A DNA stretch of 24,647 nucleotides from Parasulfuritortus sp036391875 (GCA_036391875.1 DASVZA010000021.1:1-24647); one strand, 5' to 3'. Positions 6,878 through 14,529 are shown, numbered from the stretch's first letter. The notes: a model not told the origin generated them from the sequence alone. Program-made: numbers and translations.

Positions 6878-7332
6878 TGGCCTCCAAATTCCCCCTCCAG
6901 GTCCTGCTGGATCAGGCCCGTCATCGCATGGAGGCCGGGGAGCGGCTGTTGCTCATGATCCGGAGGAAGGAAGAGGCAGCCAAACTCAAGCTGGAAGAAT
7001 TGCACAGGTATCGCCGCGAATACCATGAGCAGTTGACCGGGAACAGCCGCGGCGGAATGGACATCCATAGGCTGCGAGACTTCCATGTCTTTCTGGGTAA
7101 GCTGGAACTGGCGATAAGGCAACAGACTCGCGAGGTGGAGCAGCAGCATTCCTATTGGCAGGTGGCGCATCGGAACTGGCTGGAACTGCGCCAAAAGGTG
7201 AAATCCTACGAGGTCTTGGAAAAACGCCACATCGAGGCTGAAATTCGAAGTCAGGATCGCAAGGATCAGCGCCAGAGCGATGAATTCGCCGGACGCAAGG
7301 CGGCAGTGAAACAACTGGAGGGGCGCCGCTGA
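6877..7332 (+). CDS. fliJ: Flagellar export protein FliJ
   Basis: Coiled-coil component of the flagellar type III export apparatus that links the FliI ATPase to the gate protein FlhA. The 151-residue, highly charged and almost wholly helical sequence begins MASKFPLQVLLDQA and contains YRREYHEQL (about residues 46-54), FHVFLGKLELAIRQQ (67-83) and a K/E/R-rich C-terminal half with VLEKRHIEAE, in line with FliJ size and pattern. The start at ATG 6877 shares one base with the ycaR stop; an open reading extends upstream but lies in ycaR. No fliI or fliH is next to it, which is unusual. A sigma-54-type promoter begins 9 bases after its stop. FliJ is poorly conserved, so the call rests on pattern plus context. 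Confidence 0.82.
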   Translation: MASKFPLQVLLDQARHRMEAGERLLLMIRRKEEAAKLKLEELHRYRREYHEQLTGNSRGGMDIHRLRDFHVFLGKLELAIRQQTREVEQQHSYWQVAHRNWLELRQKVKSYEVLEKRHIEAEIRSQDRKDQRQSDEFAGRKAAVKQLEGRR

Positions 7333-7340
7333 ATTTTGCG

Positions 7341-7356
7341 TGGCATAGGTCTTGCA
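7341..7356 (+). promoter_or_regulatory. Sigma-54 (RpoN) type promoter for the fliK operon
   Basis: TGGCATAGGTCTTGCA matches the -24/-12 consensus, with exactly 10 bases between GG (7342-7343) and GC (7354-7355). It lies in the short gap between fliJ and fliK; a start near 7367 would give a leader of about 22 bases. Sigma-54 control of middle flagellar genes is well known in several proteobacteria. A similar match inside exbB shows such motifs can occur by chance, but this one is intergenic and correctly placed. Confidence 0.65.
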
Positions 7357-7388
7357 TCGTTTAGGTCAACGAACCGACCGACAAGACC

Positions 7389-8735
7389 ATGATACCGATT
7401 GCAGCAGCCATCACCCCTGGAACGGATATTTCCGGTTCGACGGGGTCCACCTCGAGCAGCGCTGACTCGAGTGGCGGCGCTCCAGCATCCTTTTTGTCGC
7501 TTCTTTCCAAGACGATGTACTCGCAGGTGGCTGGCGCCTCCGGGCAAGGTGGAGGGACGACGGGGCAGGTAGTAGCGGCACTCGAGCAAACGATGGTTAC
7601 GGGGTCTGGCGCTGCTGTAGCCGATCAGGCGACCGCTGCCTCCGCACAAGGTGCGGCAACCGGAAGCCCGACGGCTTCATTGCTTGCCACGCTGCTGGCC
7701 GGTAATGGCAAGGCGGAGCCTAAAGCGGCTGCAGGCGATGCCAAGGCTTCGGCCGGTTCAAGCGATAAGTCGGCTCAGAATTCGACAGTGGATCCCACGG
7801 GATTGGCACTGATGCAGTCGATGGTCGCTCCCGCCATGGTGTCCGTATCGGATAAGGTGACGAACACGGCTGCGTCGAATTCCGGATCCGACAGGTCGAG
7901 CACTTCAAGTCAGCCTGACGCGATTGCGAGTCTGGGACAGGGGGGGGCGAAAGGGAAAAATTTGCCGAACCTGATGGCAGGTATTGCCGCTCAACTGACG
8001 GGCAAGTCAGCGCAGGCGCAGTCGGAGGGGGCTGGCCAAAGCCAATCGGCAGGGCAAAACCCAACAACTTCGGATACGAAGTTCCTGGATGCGCTTACGG
8101 CCAAGGTGAGCAACTCGAGCGCGGTGGTTGCAACGCTGTCCGCGCCGGATCAATCCCAGGTTCAGGCGGTATCCACCTTGAGTACGGATACCTCGGCGGC
8201 GTCGCTGGCGTCTGCTGCCGTCCCCAGTCATTCGATGGGGCAGATCCAGCCCACCGCCTCCGGGACTGCCGGCACTTCCTCCATGAACATGCAGAACAGC
8301 TTCGGTTCTACCGGGTGGACGCAGGAACTGGGCGACAAAATGGTCTGGATGGCCGGGAAACAAGGGCATACCTCCGAGTTGATACTCAATCCGCCCAGTC
8401 TGGGCACAGTGGAAGTCAGGCTGCATGTCAACGGCACTGATGCCGGAGCCCAGTTCTTTTCCGCCAATGCCGACGTCCGCAACGCGATCGAAGCGGCCAT
8501 GCCTAAGCTGAGGGAAATGCTCGCCGGCGCCGGGATTGCCCTTGGCGAGGCCATGGTCAGCAACCAATCATTCAGCCAGCGTGAGGCCTTCCGGCAGCAA
8601 TCGCAAAAGGCTGGCCAAGGGGGAGGCGGCGGCAACGGCGACGACCCGGTAAGCGGCGTATCGGTGGGCGGAGCGAGCATGGCGCCTTTGGCGGCCGGGG
8701 CACGGGGGGCTGGGCTGCTGGATTACTACGCCTGA
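7389..8735 (+). CDS. fliK: Flagellar hook-length control protein FliK
   Basis: Secreted molecular ruler that stops hook growth and switches export from hook to filament proteins. The 448-residue protein has the usual two-part form: a long low-complexity N-terminal region rich in S, A, G, Q and T (residues 1 to about 310), and a conserved C-terminal Flg_hook domain at about 320-410. The latter includes WTQELGDKMVWMAGKQGH, then ELILNPPSLGTVEVRLHVNG, AQFFSANADVRNAIEAAMPKL and REMLAGAGIALGEAMVS. A Q/G-rich tail follows. No clear Shine-Dalgarno precedes the ATG. First gene of the sigma-54-type flagellar unit. Confidence 0.93.
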   Translation: MIPIAAAITPGTDISGSTGSTSSSADSSGGAPASFLSLLSKTMYSQVAGASGQGGGTTGQVVAALEQTMVTGSGAAVADQATAASAQGAATGSPTASLLATLLAGNGKAEPKAAAGDAKASAGSSDKSAQNSTVDPTGLALMQSMVAPAMVSVSDKVTNTAASNSGSDRSSTSSQPDAIASLGQGGAKGKNLPNLMAGIAAQLTGKSAQAQSEGAGQSQSAGQNPTTSDTKFLDALTAKVSNSSAVVATLSAPDQSQVQAVSTLSTDTSAASLASAAVPSHSMGQIQPTASGTAGTSSMNMQNSFGSTGWTQELGDKMVWMAGKQGHTSELILNPPSLGTVEVRLHVNGTDAGAQFFSANADVRNAIEAAMPKLREMLAGAGIALGEAMVSNQSFSQREAFRQQSQKAGQGGGGGNGDDPVSGVSVGGASMAPLAAGARGAGLLDYYA

Positions 8736-8831
8736 GCGGGCGTATGCTTCTAGGCCGGTTGTCAGTACAGGATTAAGAGCCCGTTTTCATGATGAAAAAC
8801 TTAAGCTTGTTAATAAAACGCCATGTTTTTG

Positions 8832-8840
8832 TGCTATTTT
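8832..8840 (+). promoter_or_regulatory. Possible extended -10 promoter upstream of fliL
   Basis: TGCTATTTT fits an extended -10 (TGn plus a TATAAT-like hexamer) in the AT-rich 143-base gap 8736-8878 between fliK and fliL, one of the few sizeable gaps in the flagellar cluster. There is no good -35. The gap also has an imperfect inverted repeat GTTTTCAT/ATGAAAAAC near 8783-8800. No sigma-54 match is present here. Confidence 0.3.
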
Positions 8841-8878
8841 TACTCGAATAATTGGTTTTGACGGAGTTCGGGTAAGTC

Positions 8879-9376
8879 ATGGCGAAGCAAAAGGAAGAAG
8901 TCGCGGAAACGGTTGAAGAATTGCCTAAAGGCAGAAGCAAGAAAAAATTGTTCATTATCCTGGCGGCCGTCCTCATCCTGGTGCTGGCCGCAGGCGCTGC
9001 GGCCGTATTGCTGCTTTCCGGCCCGGCCGACAAACATGGCAAGTCGGCCGTCGCGGAAGAAGATAAGGGGCCTCCGATTTATGAGAGTCTGGAGTCCTTT
9101 ACGGTCAATTTGGCTGGGGGCGATTCCTATCTCCAGGTGGAGATCAAGTTGATGATGGCCAGTACGGATATCGATGAAAAGCTGAAGGAGCATATGCCGG
9201 AGGTCCGCAACGATATCCTCAGGCTGCTTTCGAGCAAGACGCCGGACGAGTTGTCCACGCCGGAAGGCAAGGACAAACTGGCCGCCGACATACAGACCGA
9301 CATCAATGCGTTGCTGAAGGTCAAGGCCGACAAAGGTGTGAAGAAGGTGCTGTATGGCGCCTTCTTGATCCAATAG
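8879..9376 (+). CDS. fliL: Flagellar basal-body-associated protein FliL
   Basis: Single-span inner-membrane protein around the stator that supports torque under load. The 165-residue sequence has a charged cytoplasmic N-terminus, one hydrophobic span at about residues 24-47, a linker, and a periplasmic domain with the conserved LESFTVNLAGGDSYLQVEIKL strand pair (about 71-92) and the C-terminal VKKVLYGAFLIQ strand. Length and order are typical. It lies directly upstream of fliM (7-base gap), the standard arrangement. Confidence 0.94.
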   Translation: MAKQKEEVAETVEELPKGRSKKKLFIILAAVLILVLAAGAAAVLLLSGPADKHGKSAVAEEDKGPPIYESLESFTVNLAGGDSYLQVEIKLMMASTDIDEKLKEHMPEVRNDILRLLSSKTPDELSTPEGKDKLAADIQTDINALLKVKADKGVKKVLYGAFLIQ

Positions 9377-9383
9377 GAGAAAC

Positions 9384-10382
9384 GTGGCTGACGACATTCT
9401 CTCCCAAGAAGAAGTCGATGCGCTGCTCCGCGGTGTAACGGGGGAACCCGAGGAGACCGCAAGCGAAGAGGGCGCGGGAGGGGTACGTTCGTACGATATC
9501 GGCCGGCAGGAGCGGATCGTCCGGGGGCGGATGCCGACCCTGGAGATCATCAATGAGCGTTTCGCCCGCAATTTCCGCATCGGCCTGTTCAATTTGATCC
9601 GACGCACGGCCGAGATCTCGGTCGGTCCGGTCTCGGTCATCAAGTACAGCGAGTTCGTCCGCAACCTGATCGTCCCTACCAACCTGAATCTGGTGCATAT
9701 GCAGCCCCTGCGGGGGACCGCGCTGTTCGTGTTCGATCCCAATCTGGTGTTCCTCGTGGTCGACAATCTGTTTGGCGGCGATGGTCGTTACCACATGCGG
9801 GTCGAAGGTCGGGATTTCACCTTGGCCGAGCAACGCATCATCCGCAAGATGCTGGACGTGGTGTTCGATGAATACGGCAAGGCCTGGGAGCCGCTCCATC
9901 CGGTCAAACTGGAATATGTCCGCTCCGAGATGAATACCCAGTTCGCGAATATCGCTACGCCGACCGAGGTGGTGGTGGTCACCACCTTCAACATCGAATT
10001 GGGCACTTCGGGCGGCGATTTCCACATCTGTATGCCCTACAGTATGATTGAGCCCATGCGCGATCAGCTCACCAGCACCATGCAGGCTGACCGTGCCGAG
10101 GCGGACGAGCGCTGGGTCACCGAGATGTCCCTCCAAGTGCAGGACGCCGAAGTGGAACTGGTGGCACATCTAGGCCAAGCGGCCATAACGTTGCGGCAGA
10201 TCATGGGCTTGAAGACGGGGGATGTCATTTCGCTCGATCTGCCCGATGCCGTGGTGGCCGAGGTCGATGGCGTGCCGCTGTTCGAATGCCACTACGGCCA
10301 GAAAAACGGGCAACTTGCCCTGAAGGTCGAGCGGGTGCTACAAGGGCGTGAGCGGGCGGCGATCGCCGGGGTCAAGCGATGA
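9384..10382 (+). CDS. fliM: Flagellar motor switch protein FliM
   Basis: C-ring protein that binds phospho-CheY and sets the direction of rotation. The 332-residue protein starts at GTG 9384 behind AGGAGA (9375-9380). Residues 4-15, DILSQEEVDALL, are the CheY-binding peptide. The middle domain contains RMPTLEIINERFARNFR and the conserved FGGDGRY; the SpoA-type C-terminal domain spans about 255-325 and includes LKTGDVISLDLPD and FECHYGQKNGQLALKV. The stop overlaps fliN by 4 bases (ATGA). Confidence 0.97.
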   Translation: MADDILSQEEVDALLRGVTGEPEETASEEGAGGVRSYDIGRQERIVRGRMPTLEIINERFARNFRIGLFNLIRRTAEISVGPVSVIKYSEFVRNLIVPTNLNLVHMQPLRGTALFVFDPNLVFLVVDNLFGGDGRYHMRVEGRDFTLAEQRIIRKMLDVVFDEYGKAWEPLHPVKLEYVRSEMNTQFANIATPTEVVVVTTFNIELGTSGGDFHICMPYSMIEPMRDQLTSTMQADRAEADERWVTEMSLQVQDAEVELVAHLGQAAITLRQIMGLKTGDVISLDLPDAVVAEVDGVPLFECHYGQKNGQLALKVERVLQGRERAAIAGVKR

Positions 10383-10861
10383 GCGAAGAAGCGGAAAAAG
10401 ACGTAACGGCGGATGACTGGGCGGCTGCCATGGCCGAGCAGGATACGACCACTCAGGCTTCCTCAGGCGGTGCCGAGGACGACTGGGCGGCCGCCATGGC
10501 CGAACAGGCCGTGGCCGATTCGGCCGCTGCCGCTCCCGAGCCGCAGAAGGCCAACATTTTCCAGAATCTGTCTCCTTCCGACGGCAACCCGGCCGCGGCC
10601 AACAATCTGGACCTGATCCTGGATATCCCGGTCCAGCTGACCGTCGAGCTGGGCCGGACCAAGATCGCCATCCGCAACCTGCTGCAACTGGCGCAGGGAT
10701 CCGTCGTCGAACTGGACGGGCTGGCGGGCGAACCCATGGATGTCCTGGTCAATGGTTGCCTGATCGCCCAAGGCGAAGTTGTGGTGGTGAACGACAAATT
10801 CGGCATCCGTCTGACCGATATCATCAGCCCCGCGGAACGGTTGCGCCGCATCAACCGATGA
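10379..10861 (+). CDS. fliN: Flagellar motor switch protein FliN with duplicated N-terminal motif
   Basis: C-ring protein that, with FliM, forms the lower switch ring and a docking place for the export ATPase complex. The 160-residue product has a SpoA domain at about residues 76-155: LDLILDIPVQLTVELGRTK, LLQLAQGSVVELDGLAGEP and DKFGIRLTDIISPAERLRR. The N-terminal extension is acidic and carries the same ten residues, DDWAAAMAEQ, at 12-21 and again at 34-43. It overlaps fliM and fliO by 4 bases each. Confidence 0.96.
   Translation: MSEEAEKDVTADDWAAAMAEQDTTTQASSGGAEDDWAAAMAEQAVADSAAAAPEPQKANIFQNLSPSDGNPAAANNLDLILDIPVQLTVELGRTKIAIRNLLQLAQGSVVELDGLAGEPMDVLVNGCLIAQGEVVVVNDKFGIRLTDIISPAERLRRINR
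10412..10507 (+). repeat. In-frame direct repeat encoding DDWAAAMAEQ twice in fliN
   Basis: Bases 10412-10441 and 10478-10507 encode identical decapeptides 66 bases (22 codons) apart. The two DNA copies differ at only a few third-codon positions, which fits an older internal duplication kept by selection at the protein level. Confidence 0.85.
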
Positions 10862-11280
10862 GTTCCGCGCGCGGGCCCGTTTCCCTGTTTCTGGCGACGG
10901 CCTCCAGCGTCGCGTCTGCTGCCGGACCCCTTCCCCAAGGTTCCGGATTCGCTGCCTTTTTCCAGGCCTTGGTCGGATTCGCGATCGTCTTGGGCCTGCT
11001 CTACGGTTTTTTCTGGCTGCTGCGTCGTTTCGGGCCGGCCCAGAGCGGGGCGCAAGGCTTGGTCAAGGTGGTGGGCGGGGTCATGTTGGGGCCGCGCGAG
11101 CGGCTCGTGGTGGTAGAAGTCCAGGACACCTGGGTGCTGGTTGGCGTGGCCGCCGGCCATGTCAGCACGCTGCATACCTTGCCCAAGCCGGAAGGGGTGG
11201 AGATCCCGACAGCCGCCCGGGCTGCATCGGTGCCCTTCTCCGATAAGCTTGCGGATCTGCTCAAGCGTTCGAAAGGCTGA
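10858..11280 (+). CDS. fliO: Flagellar biosynthesis protein FliO
   Basis: Inner-membrane protein that assists assembly of the FliP ring of the export gate. The start at ATG 10858 overlaps the fliN stop (ATGA); a longer open reading upstream lies wholly within fliN. The 140-residue product has a short N-terminal segment, a strong span at about residues 28-50 (FQALVGFAIVLGLLYGFFWLL), and a cytoplasmic part with VVGGVMLGPRERLVVVEVQDTWVLVGV, the conserved FliO block. FliO is the least conserved member of the gate set, but position between fliN and fliP settles it. Confidence 0.93.
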   Translation: MSSARGPVSLFLATASSVASAAGPLPQGSGFAAFFQALVGFAIVLGLLYGFFWLLRRFGPAQSGAQGLVKVVGGVMLGPRERLVVVEVQDTWVLVGVAAGHVSTLHTLPKPEGVEIPTAARAASVPFSDKLADLLKRSKG

Positions 11281-11282
11281 GC

Positions 11283-12017
11283 GTGCGCCGAATGTTCCTG
11301 TTCGTTCTGCTGTTCCTGCCTGTCCTGGCCTGGGCCGCGCCCGGTCTGCCGGCGGTGACCAGCACGCCGGCCCCAGGCGGCGGCCAATCCTACAGTTTCA
11401 GCATCGAGGCCCTGCTGCTGCTGACCTCGCTGACCTTCCTGCCGGCGATCCTGCTGATGATGACCTCGTTCACCCGCATCGTCATCGTGCTGTCCCTGCT
11501 GCGCCAAGCGCTGGGGACCATGCAGGCGCCGCCCAACCAGGTCGTGGTCGGCCTGTCGCTGTTCTTGACTTTTTTCATCATGGGGCCGGTGTTCGACAAG
11601 ATCTACGACGTGGCCTGGAAGCCGTATTCGGATAACCAGATCAGCTTCATCGAGGCGGTGGACCGTGGGTCCCAGCCGCTCAAGGCATTCATGCTCAAAC
11701 AGACCCGGCAGGAAGACCTGGCGCTGTTCGTGAAGCTGTCCAACAGTCCCGCACTGCAAAGCCCGGAGCAGACGCCGATGAAGGTGCTGGTGCCGGCCTA
11801 CGTCATCAGTGAACTGAAGACCGCGTTCCAGATCGGCTTCATCGTATTCATCCCGTTCCTGATCATCGACATGGTGGTCTCCAGCGTCCTGATGTCCATG
11901 GGCATGATGATGCTGTCGCCGATGCTGGTCTCGATGCCGTTCAAGCTGATGCTGTTCGTGCTGGCGGACGGCTGGAACCTGCTGATCGCCTCGCTGGTCC
12001 AGACCTATCAGACATGA
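11283..12017 (+). CDS. fliP: Flagellar type III export gate protein FliP
   Basis: Core pore protein of the flagellar export gate (FliP5-FliQ4-FliR1). The 244-residue product starts at GTG 11283, two bases after the fliO stop, and has a cleavable signal peptide (residues 1-19, ending AWA), as FliP does. Family marks are LTSLTFLPAILLMMTSFTRI, a VLSLLRQALGTMQAPPNQV stretch, FKLMLFVLADGWNLL and the VPAYVISELKTAFQIGF segment. There are four later membrane spans. Its stop overlaps fliQ by 4 bases. Confidence 0.97.
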   Translation: MRRMFLFVLLFLPVLAWAAPGLPAVTSTPAPGGGQSYSFSIEALLLLTSLTFLPAILLMMTSFTRIVIVLSLLRQALGTMQAPPNQVVVGLSLFLTFFIMGPVFDKIYDVAWKPYSDNQISFIEAVDRGSQPLKAFMLKQTRQEDLALFVKLSNSPALQSPEQTPMKVLVPAYVISELKTAFQIGFIVFIPFLIIDMVVSSVLMSMGMMMLSPMLVSMPFKLMLFVLADGWNLLIASLVQTYQT

Positions 12018-12286
12018 CTCCGGATACCGTCATCTCCATCGTCAGCCAGGCGCTCGAGGTGGCCATGCTGACGGCTGGGCCGTTGCTCCTGGCTTCGCTC
12101 GTGACCGGCCTGTTGATCAGCATCTTCCAGGCCGCGACCCAGATCAACGAGATGACGCTGACCTTCATCCCCAAGCTGGTGGTCATGTTCCTGGTGCTGG
12201 TGGTGCTCGGTCCCTGGATGCTGAGCATGATCGTCGATTACGTGGTGAGGCTGTACGGCAGCATCCCGGTTCTGATCGCTGGCTGA
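12014..12286 (+). CDS. fliQ: Flagellar type III export gate protein FliQ
   Basis: Small export-gate subunit that wraps the FliP/FliR pore. The 90-residue protein has two membrane spans (about residues 15-38 and 52-76), with AMLTAGPLLLASLVTGLLIS and the conserved FQAATQINEMTLTFIPKL loop between them. Normal length. The ATG overlaps the fliP stop; fliR begins 8 bases after the fliQ stop. Confidence 0.97.
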   Translation: MTPDTVISIVSQALEVAMLTAGPLLLASLVTGLLISIFQAATQINEMTLTFIPKLVVMFLVLVVLGPWMLSMIVDYVVRLYGSIPVLIAG

Positions 12287-12293
12287 GGCCGCC

Positions 12294-13082
12294 GTGCTCA
12301 CCATCACGAGCGCCGAATGGAATCAATGGATGGCGTTGTTTTTCTTTCCGTTCGTCCGCATCCTGGCCTGGTTGTCGATCGATCCGCTGCTGGGCAGCAC
12401 CTCGGCGCCGAACAGCGTCCGTCTCGGCCTGGCCCTGGTGCTGGCGGTGGCGATCGCCCCGACCTTGCCGCCCTTTCCCTATGTGCCGGTGGTTTCGGGC
12501 GATGGCCTGCTGATTCTGCTGCAGCAGGTCGCGATCGGCCTGGCGCTGGGTTTTGCGCTCAAGATCGTGTTCTCGGCCATGGACTTGGCCGGTCAGTTCA
12601 TCGGCATGCAGATGGGGCTGTCGATGGCCAGTCTTTATGATCCGGTCAACGGCACGCAGACGCCGGTGATCGGCCAGTTTCTTTCCGTGACCAGCGCGCT
12701 GCTGCTGTTCGCCATGAACGGCCATCATCAGGTCATCGCCGCGCTCTGGCAAAGCTTCCTGGATGTGCCGATCGCCGCGACGCCGATGTCCGGCAAAGGT
12801 TTCCTGATCCTGGTGGATTGGGCCGGGGCGATCTTCAACACCGGACTGCATATCGCCCTGCCGGTCACTGCGGCGCTGCTGGCCGCCAACCTGGCCCTCG
12901 GCATCATGACCCGGGCCGCGCCGCAGTTGAACATCTTTTCGGTCGGCTTCCCGATCACCATGGGGGCGGGCTTTCTGGCCCTGTATTTCTCGCTCACGTA
13001 TCTGCCGGCCTATCTGGAACGGTTCTGGCGCGAGGCGTTGGAGCAGGGGATCGCGGCGATGCGCGGTCTGGCAGGGCCATGA
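12294..13082 (+). CDS. fliR: Flagellar type III export gate protein FliR
   Basis: Single-copy subunit that closes the export gate. The 262-residue product (GTG start) is a typical FliR: an N-terminal span with FFFPFVRILAWLSIDPLLG, a central AMDLAGQFIGMQMGLSMASLYD region with the conserved glycine and methionine pattern, PVIGQFLSVTSALLLFAMNGHH, and the LNIFSVGFPITMGAGFLAL span. An SD-like GAGG lies close upstream. flhB, which often follows fliR, is absent; instead a methyltransferase gene overlaps the fliR stop by 4 bases. Confidence 0.96.
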   Translation: MLTITSAEWNQWMALFFFPFVRILAWLSIDPLLGSTSAPNSVRLGLALVLAVAIAPTLPPFPYVPVVSGDGLLILLQQVAIGLALGFALKIVFSAMDLAGQFIGMQMGLSMASLYDPVNGTQTPVIGQFLSVTSALLLFAMNGHHQVIAALWQSFLDVPIAATPMSGKGFLILVDWAGAIFNTGLHIALPVTAALLAANLALGIMTRAAPQLNIFSVGFPITMGAGFLALYFSLTYLPAYLERFWREALEQGIAAMRGLAGP

Positions 13083-13603
13083 ACTCGGCTGCTTTGCCCA
13101 AGCCGATGCCCTGGGTCGAACGCTGGTCCGGCCTGATTCCCATGCCGGGGCGGGTGCTCGATGTGGCATGCGGCAGCGGCCGCCATGCGGCCTATCTGGC
13201 CGGTCAGGGCTATCGGGTCGACGCGGTCGATATCGATCTGGGATTGTCGGCGGTGGCCAGGCAGCAGGCCGCCGGCGTGACCTGGCTGCAGCACGACCTG
13301 GAAGGGGCGTCGTGGCCGTTCGCGGCCGGCCGTTACCAGGGGGTCGTGGTCACCAATTACCTGTATCGGCCCTTGTTTCCGTATCTGTTCGAGGCGCTGG
13401 TGCCTGGTGGTGTGCTGATCTACGCCACATTCGCCATGGGCCAGGCGCGTTTCGGCCGACCCAGGAATCCGGCCCATCTGCTGATGCCCGGTGAACTGTT
13501 GGAGGTGGCGCGCGGTCAGATGCGGGTGATGGCCTACGAAGACGTCGTCGAGACCGGCGATCTGCCGGCGCGGGTTCAGCGGCTCTGCGCCATCAAGAAT
13601 TAG
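13079..13603 (+). CDS. Class I SAM-dependent methyltransferase
   Basis: Small Rossmann-fold methyltransferase of unknown substrate, 174 residues. Motif I is RVLDVACGSGRHAAYLA (about residues 25-41), followed by an acidic end of strand 2 in VDAVDIDL and a motif near VVTNYLYRPLFPYLFEAL. The general look is TehB/Methyltransf_25-like. The start is ATG 13079, overlapping the fliR stop (ATGA); a longer open frame upstream is inside fliR. A similar gene before dapA is common in betaproteobacteria, so its link to dapA may be older than its link to the flagellar genes. Function is unassigned. Confidence 0.85.
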   Translation: MNSAALPKPMPWVERWSGLIPMPGRVLDVACGSGRHAAYLAGQGYRVDAVDIDLGLSAVARQQAAGVTWLQHDLEGASWPFAAGRYQGVVVTNYLYRPLFPYLFEALVPGGVLIYATFAMGQARFGRPRNPAHLLMPGELLEVARGQMRVMAYEDVVETGDLPARVQRLCAIKN

Positions 13604-13614
13604 GCTATTTCAGC

Positions 13615-13620
13615 TACAAT
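13615..13620 (+). promoter_or_regulatory. Possible -10 box for dapA
   Basis: TACAAT lies 28 bases upstream of the dapA ATG in the 44-base gap 13604-13647, followed by a run of seven T's. The -35 position falls in the end of the methyltransferase gene and has no good match. No ribosome-binding sequence is visible before dapA. Confidence 0.3.
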
Positions 13621-13647
13621 CCCTTTTTTTCAGAACCGTATTCGATT

Positions 13648-14529
13648 ATGTTGACCGGCAGTATTGTCGCCCTCGTTACTCCGATGCTGCCCGACGGCAG
13701 CCTAGATTTGCCCCGCTTTCGAGCTCTGGTCGATTGGCATGTGGAACAGGGCACGGACGGCCTCGTCATCGTCGGGACCACCGGCGAGTCGCCGACTGTT
13801 TCCCCGGAAGAACACTGTCTGCTGATCCGTACCGCCGTTGAACAGGCGGCCGGCCGCATCCCGGTGATCGCCGGCACCGGCGGCAATTCCACGGCCGAAG
13901 CGATCGAACTGACCCGCTGCGCCAAGGACGCCGGTGCGGTGGCCGGTCTGTCGGTTGCGCCGTACTACAACAAGCCGACCCAGGAAGGCCTCTATCGCCA
14001 CTTCAAGGCCATCGCCGAGGCGGTCGATCTGCCCGTCCTGCTCTACAACGTGCCCGGCCGCACCGCATCCGATATCGCCAACGACACCGTCCTGCGCCTG
14101 GCCCAGGTGCCCGGCATCATCGGCATCAAGGATGCAACCGGCAACATCGAACGCGGCACGGCGTTGCTCAAGCAGGCACCGGCCAACTTCGCCGTCTACA
14201 GCGGCGATGACGCCAGCGCCCTGGCCTTGATGCTGCTCGGCGGCAAGGGGGTGATTTCGGTGACCGCCAACACGGCGCCCAAGGCCATGCACGAGATGTG
14301 CGCGGCTGCACTGGCCGGCGATCTGGCCACGGCCCGGGAGATCAATTTCAGACTGCTGGGCCTGCATCAGAAGCTGTTCGTCGAGGCCAATCCCATTCCC
14401 GTCAAGTGGGCGCTGACCGAGATGGGATTGATCGAGGGCGGCATCCGCCTGCCCCTCACGCCCCTTTCAAACCAGTACCACGACACGTTGCGCGCCGCCT
14501 TGCGGGAAGCGGGCGCCATCCAGGAGTAG
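13648..14529 (+). CDS. dapA: 4-hydroxy-tetrahydrodipicolinate synthase DapA
   Basis: Condenses pyruvate with aspartate semialdehyde, the first step specific to lysine and diaminopimelate synthesis. The 293-residue TIM-barrel protein carries the catalytic set at the standard positions: T44-T45 in GTTGES, Y133 in LYNVPGRT, R138, and the Schiff-base lysine K161 in IGIKDATG. Length is normal. bamC follows after 4 bases, a long-known neighbour of dapA, with AGGAG (14522-14526) in the last dapA codons serving as its ribosome site. Confidence 0.98.
   Translation: MLTGSIVALVTPMLPDGSLDLPRFRALVDWHVEQGTDGLVIVGTTGESPTVSPEEHCLLIRTAVEQAAGRIPVIAGTGGNSTAEAIELTRCAKDAGAVAGLSVAPYYNKPTQEGLYRHFKAIAEAVDLPVLLYNVPGRTASDIANDTVLRLAQVPGIIGIKDATGNIERGTALLKQAPANFAVYSGDDASALALMLLGGKGVISVTANTAPKAMHEMCAAALAGDLATAREINFRLLGLHQKLFVEANPIPVKWALTEMGLIEGGIRLPLTPLSNQYHDTLRAALREAGAIQE

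Noticed and set aside
7389..8300. The repetitive S/A/G/Q-rich part of fliK as a possible adhesin or separate repeat protein
   Set aside because: Low complexity is normal for the FliK N-terminal region, and the Flg_hook domain follows in the same frame.
12183..13169. A 328-codon antisense open frame over fliR
   Set aside because: Composition is rich in R, Q, G and H with no domain; fliR on the other strand is complete and in operon context.
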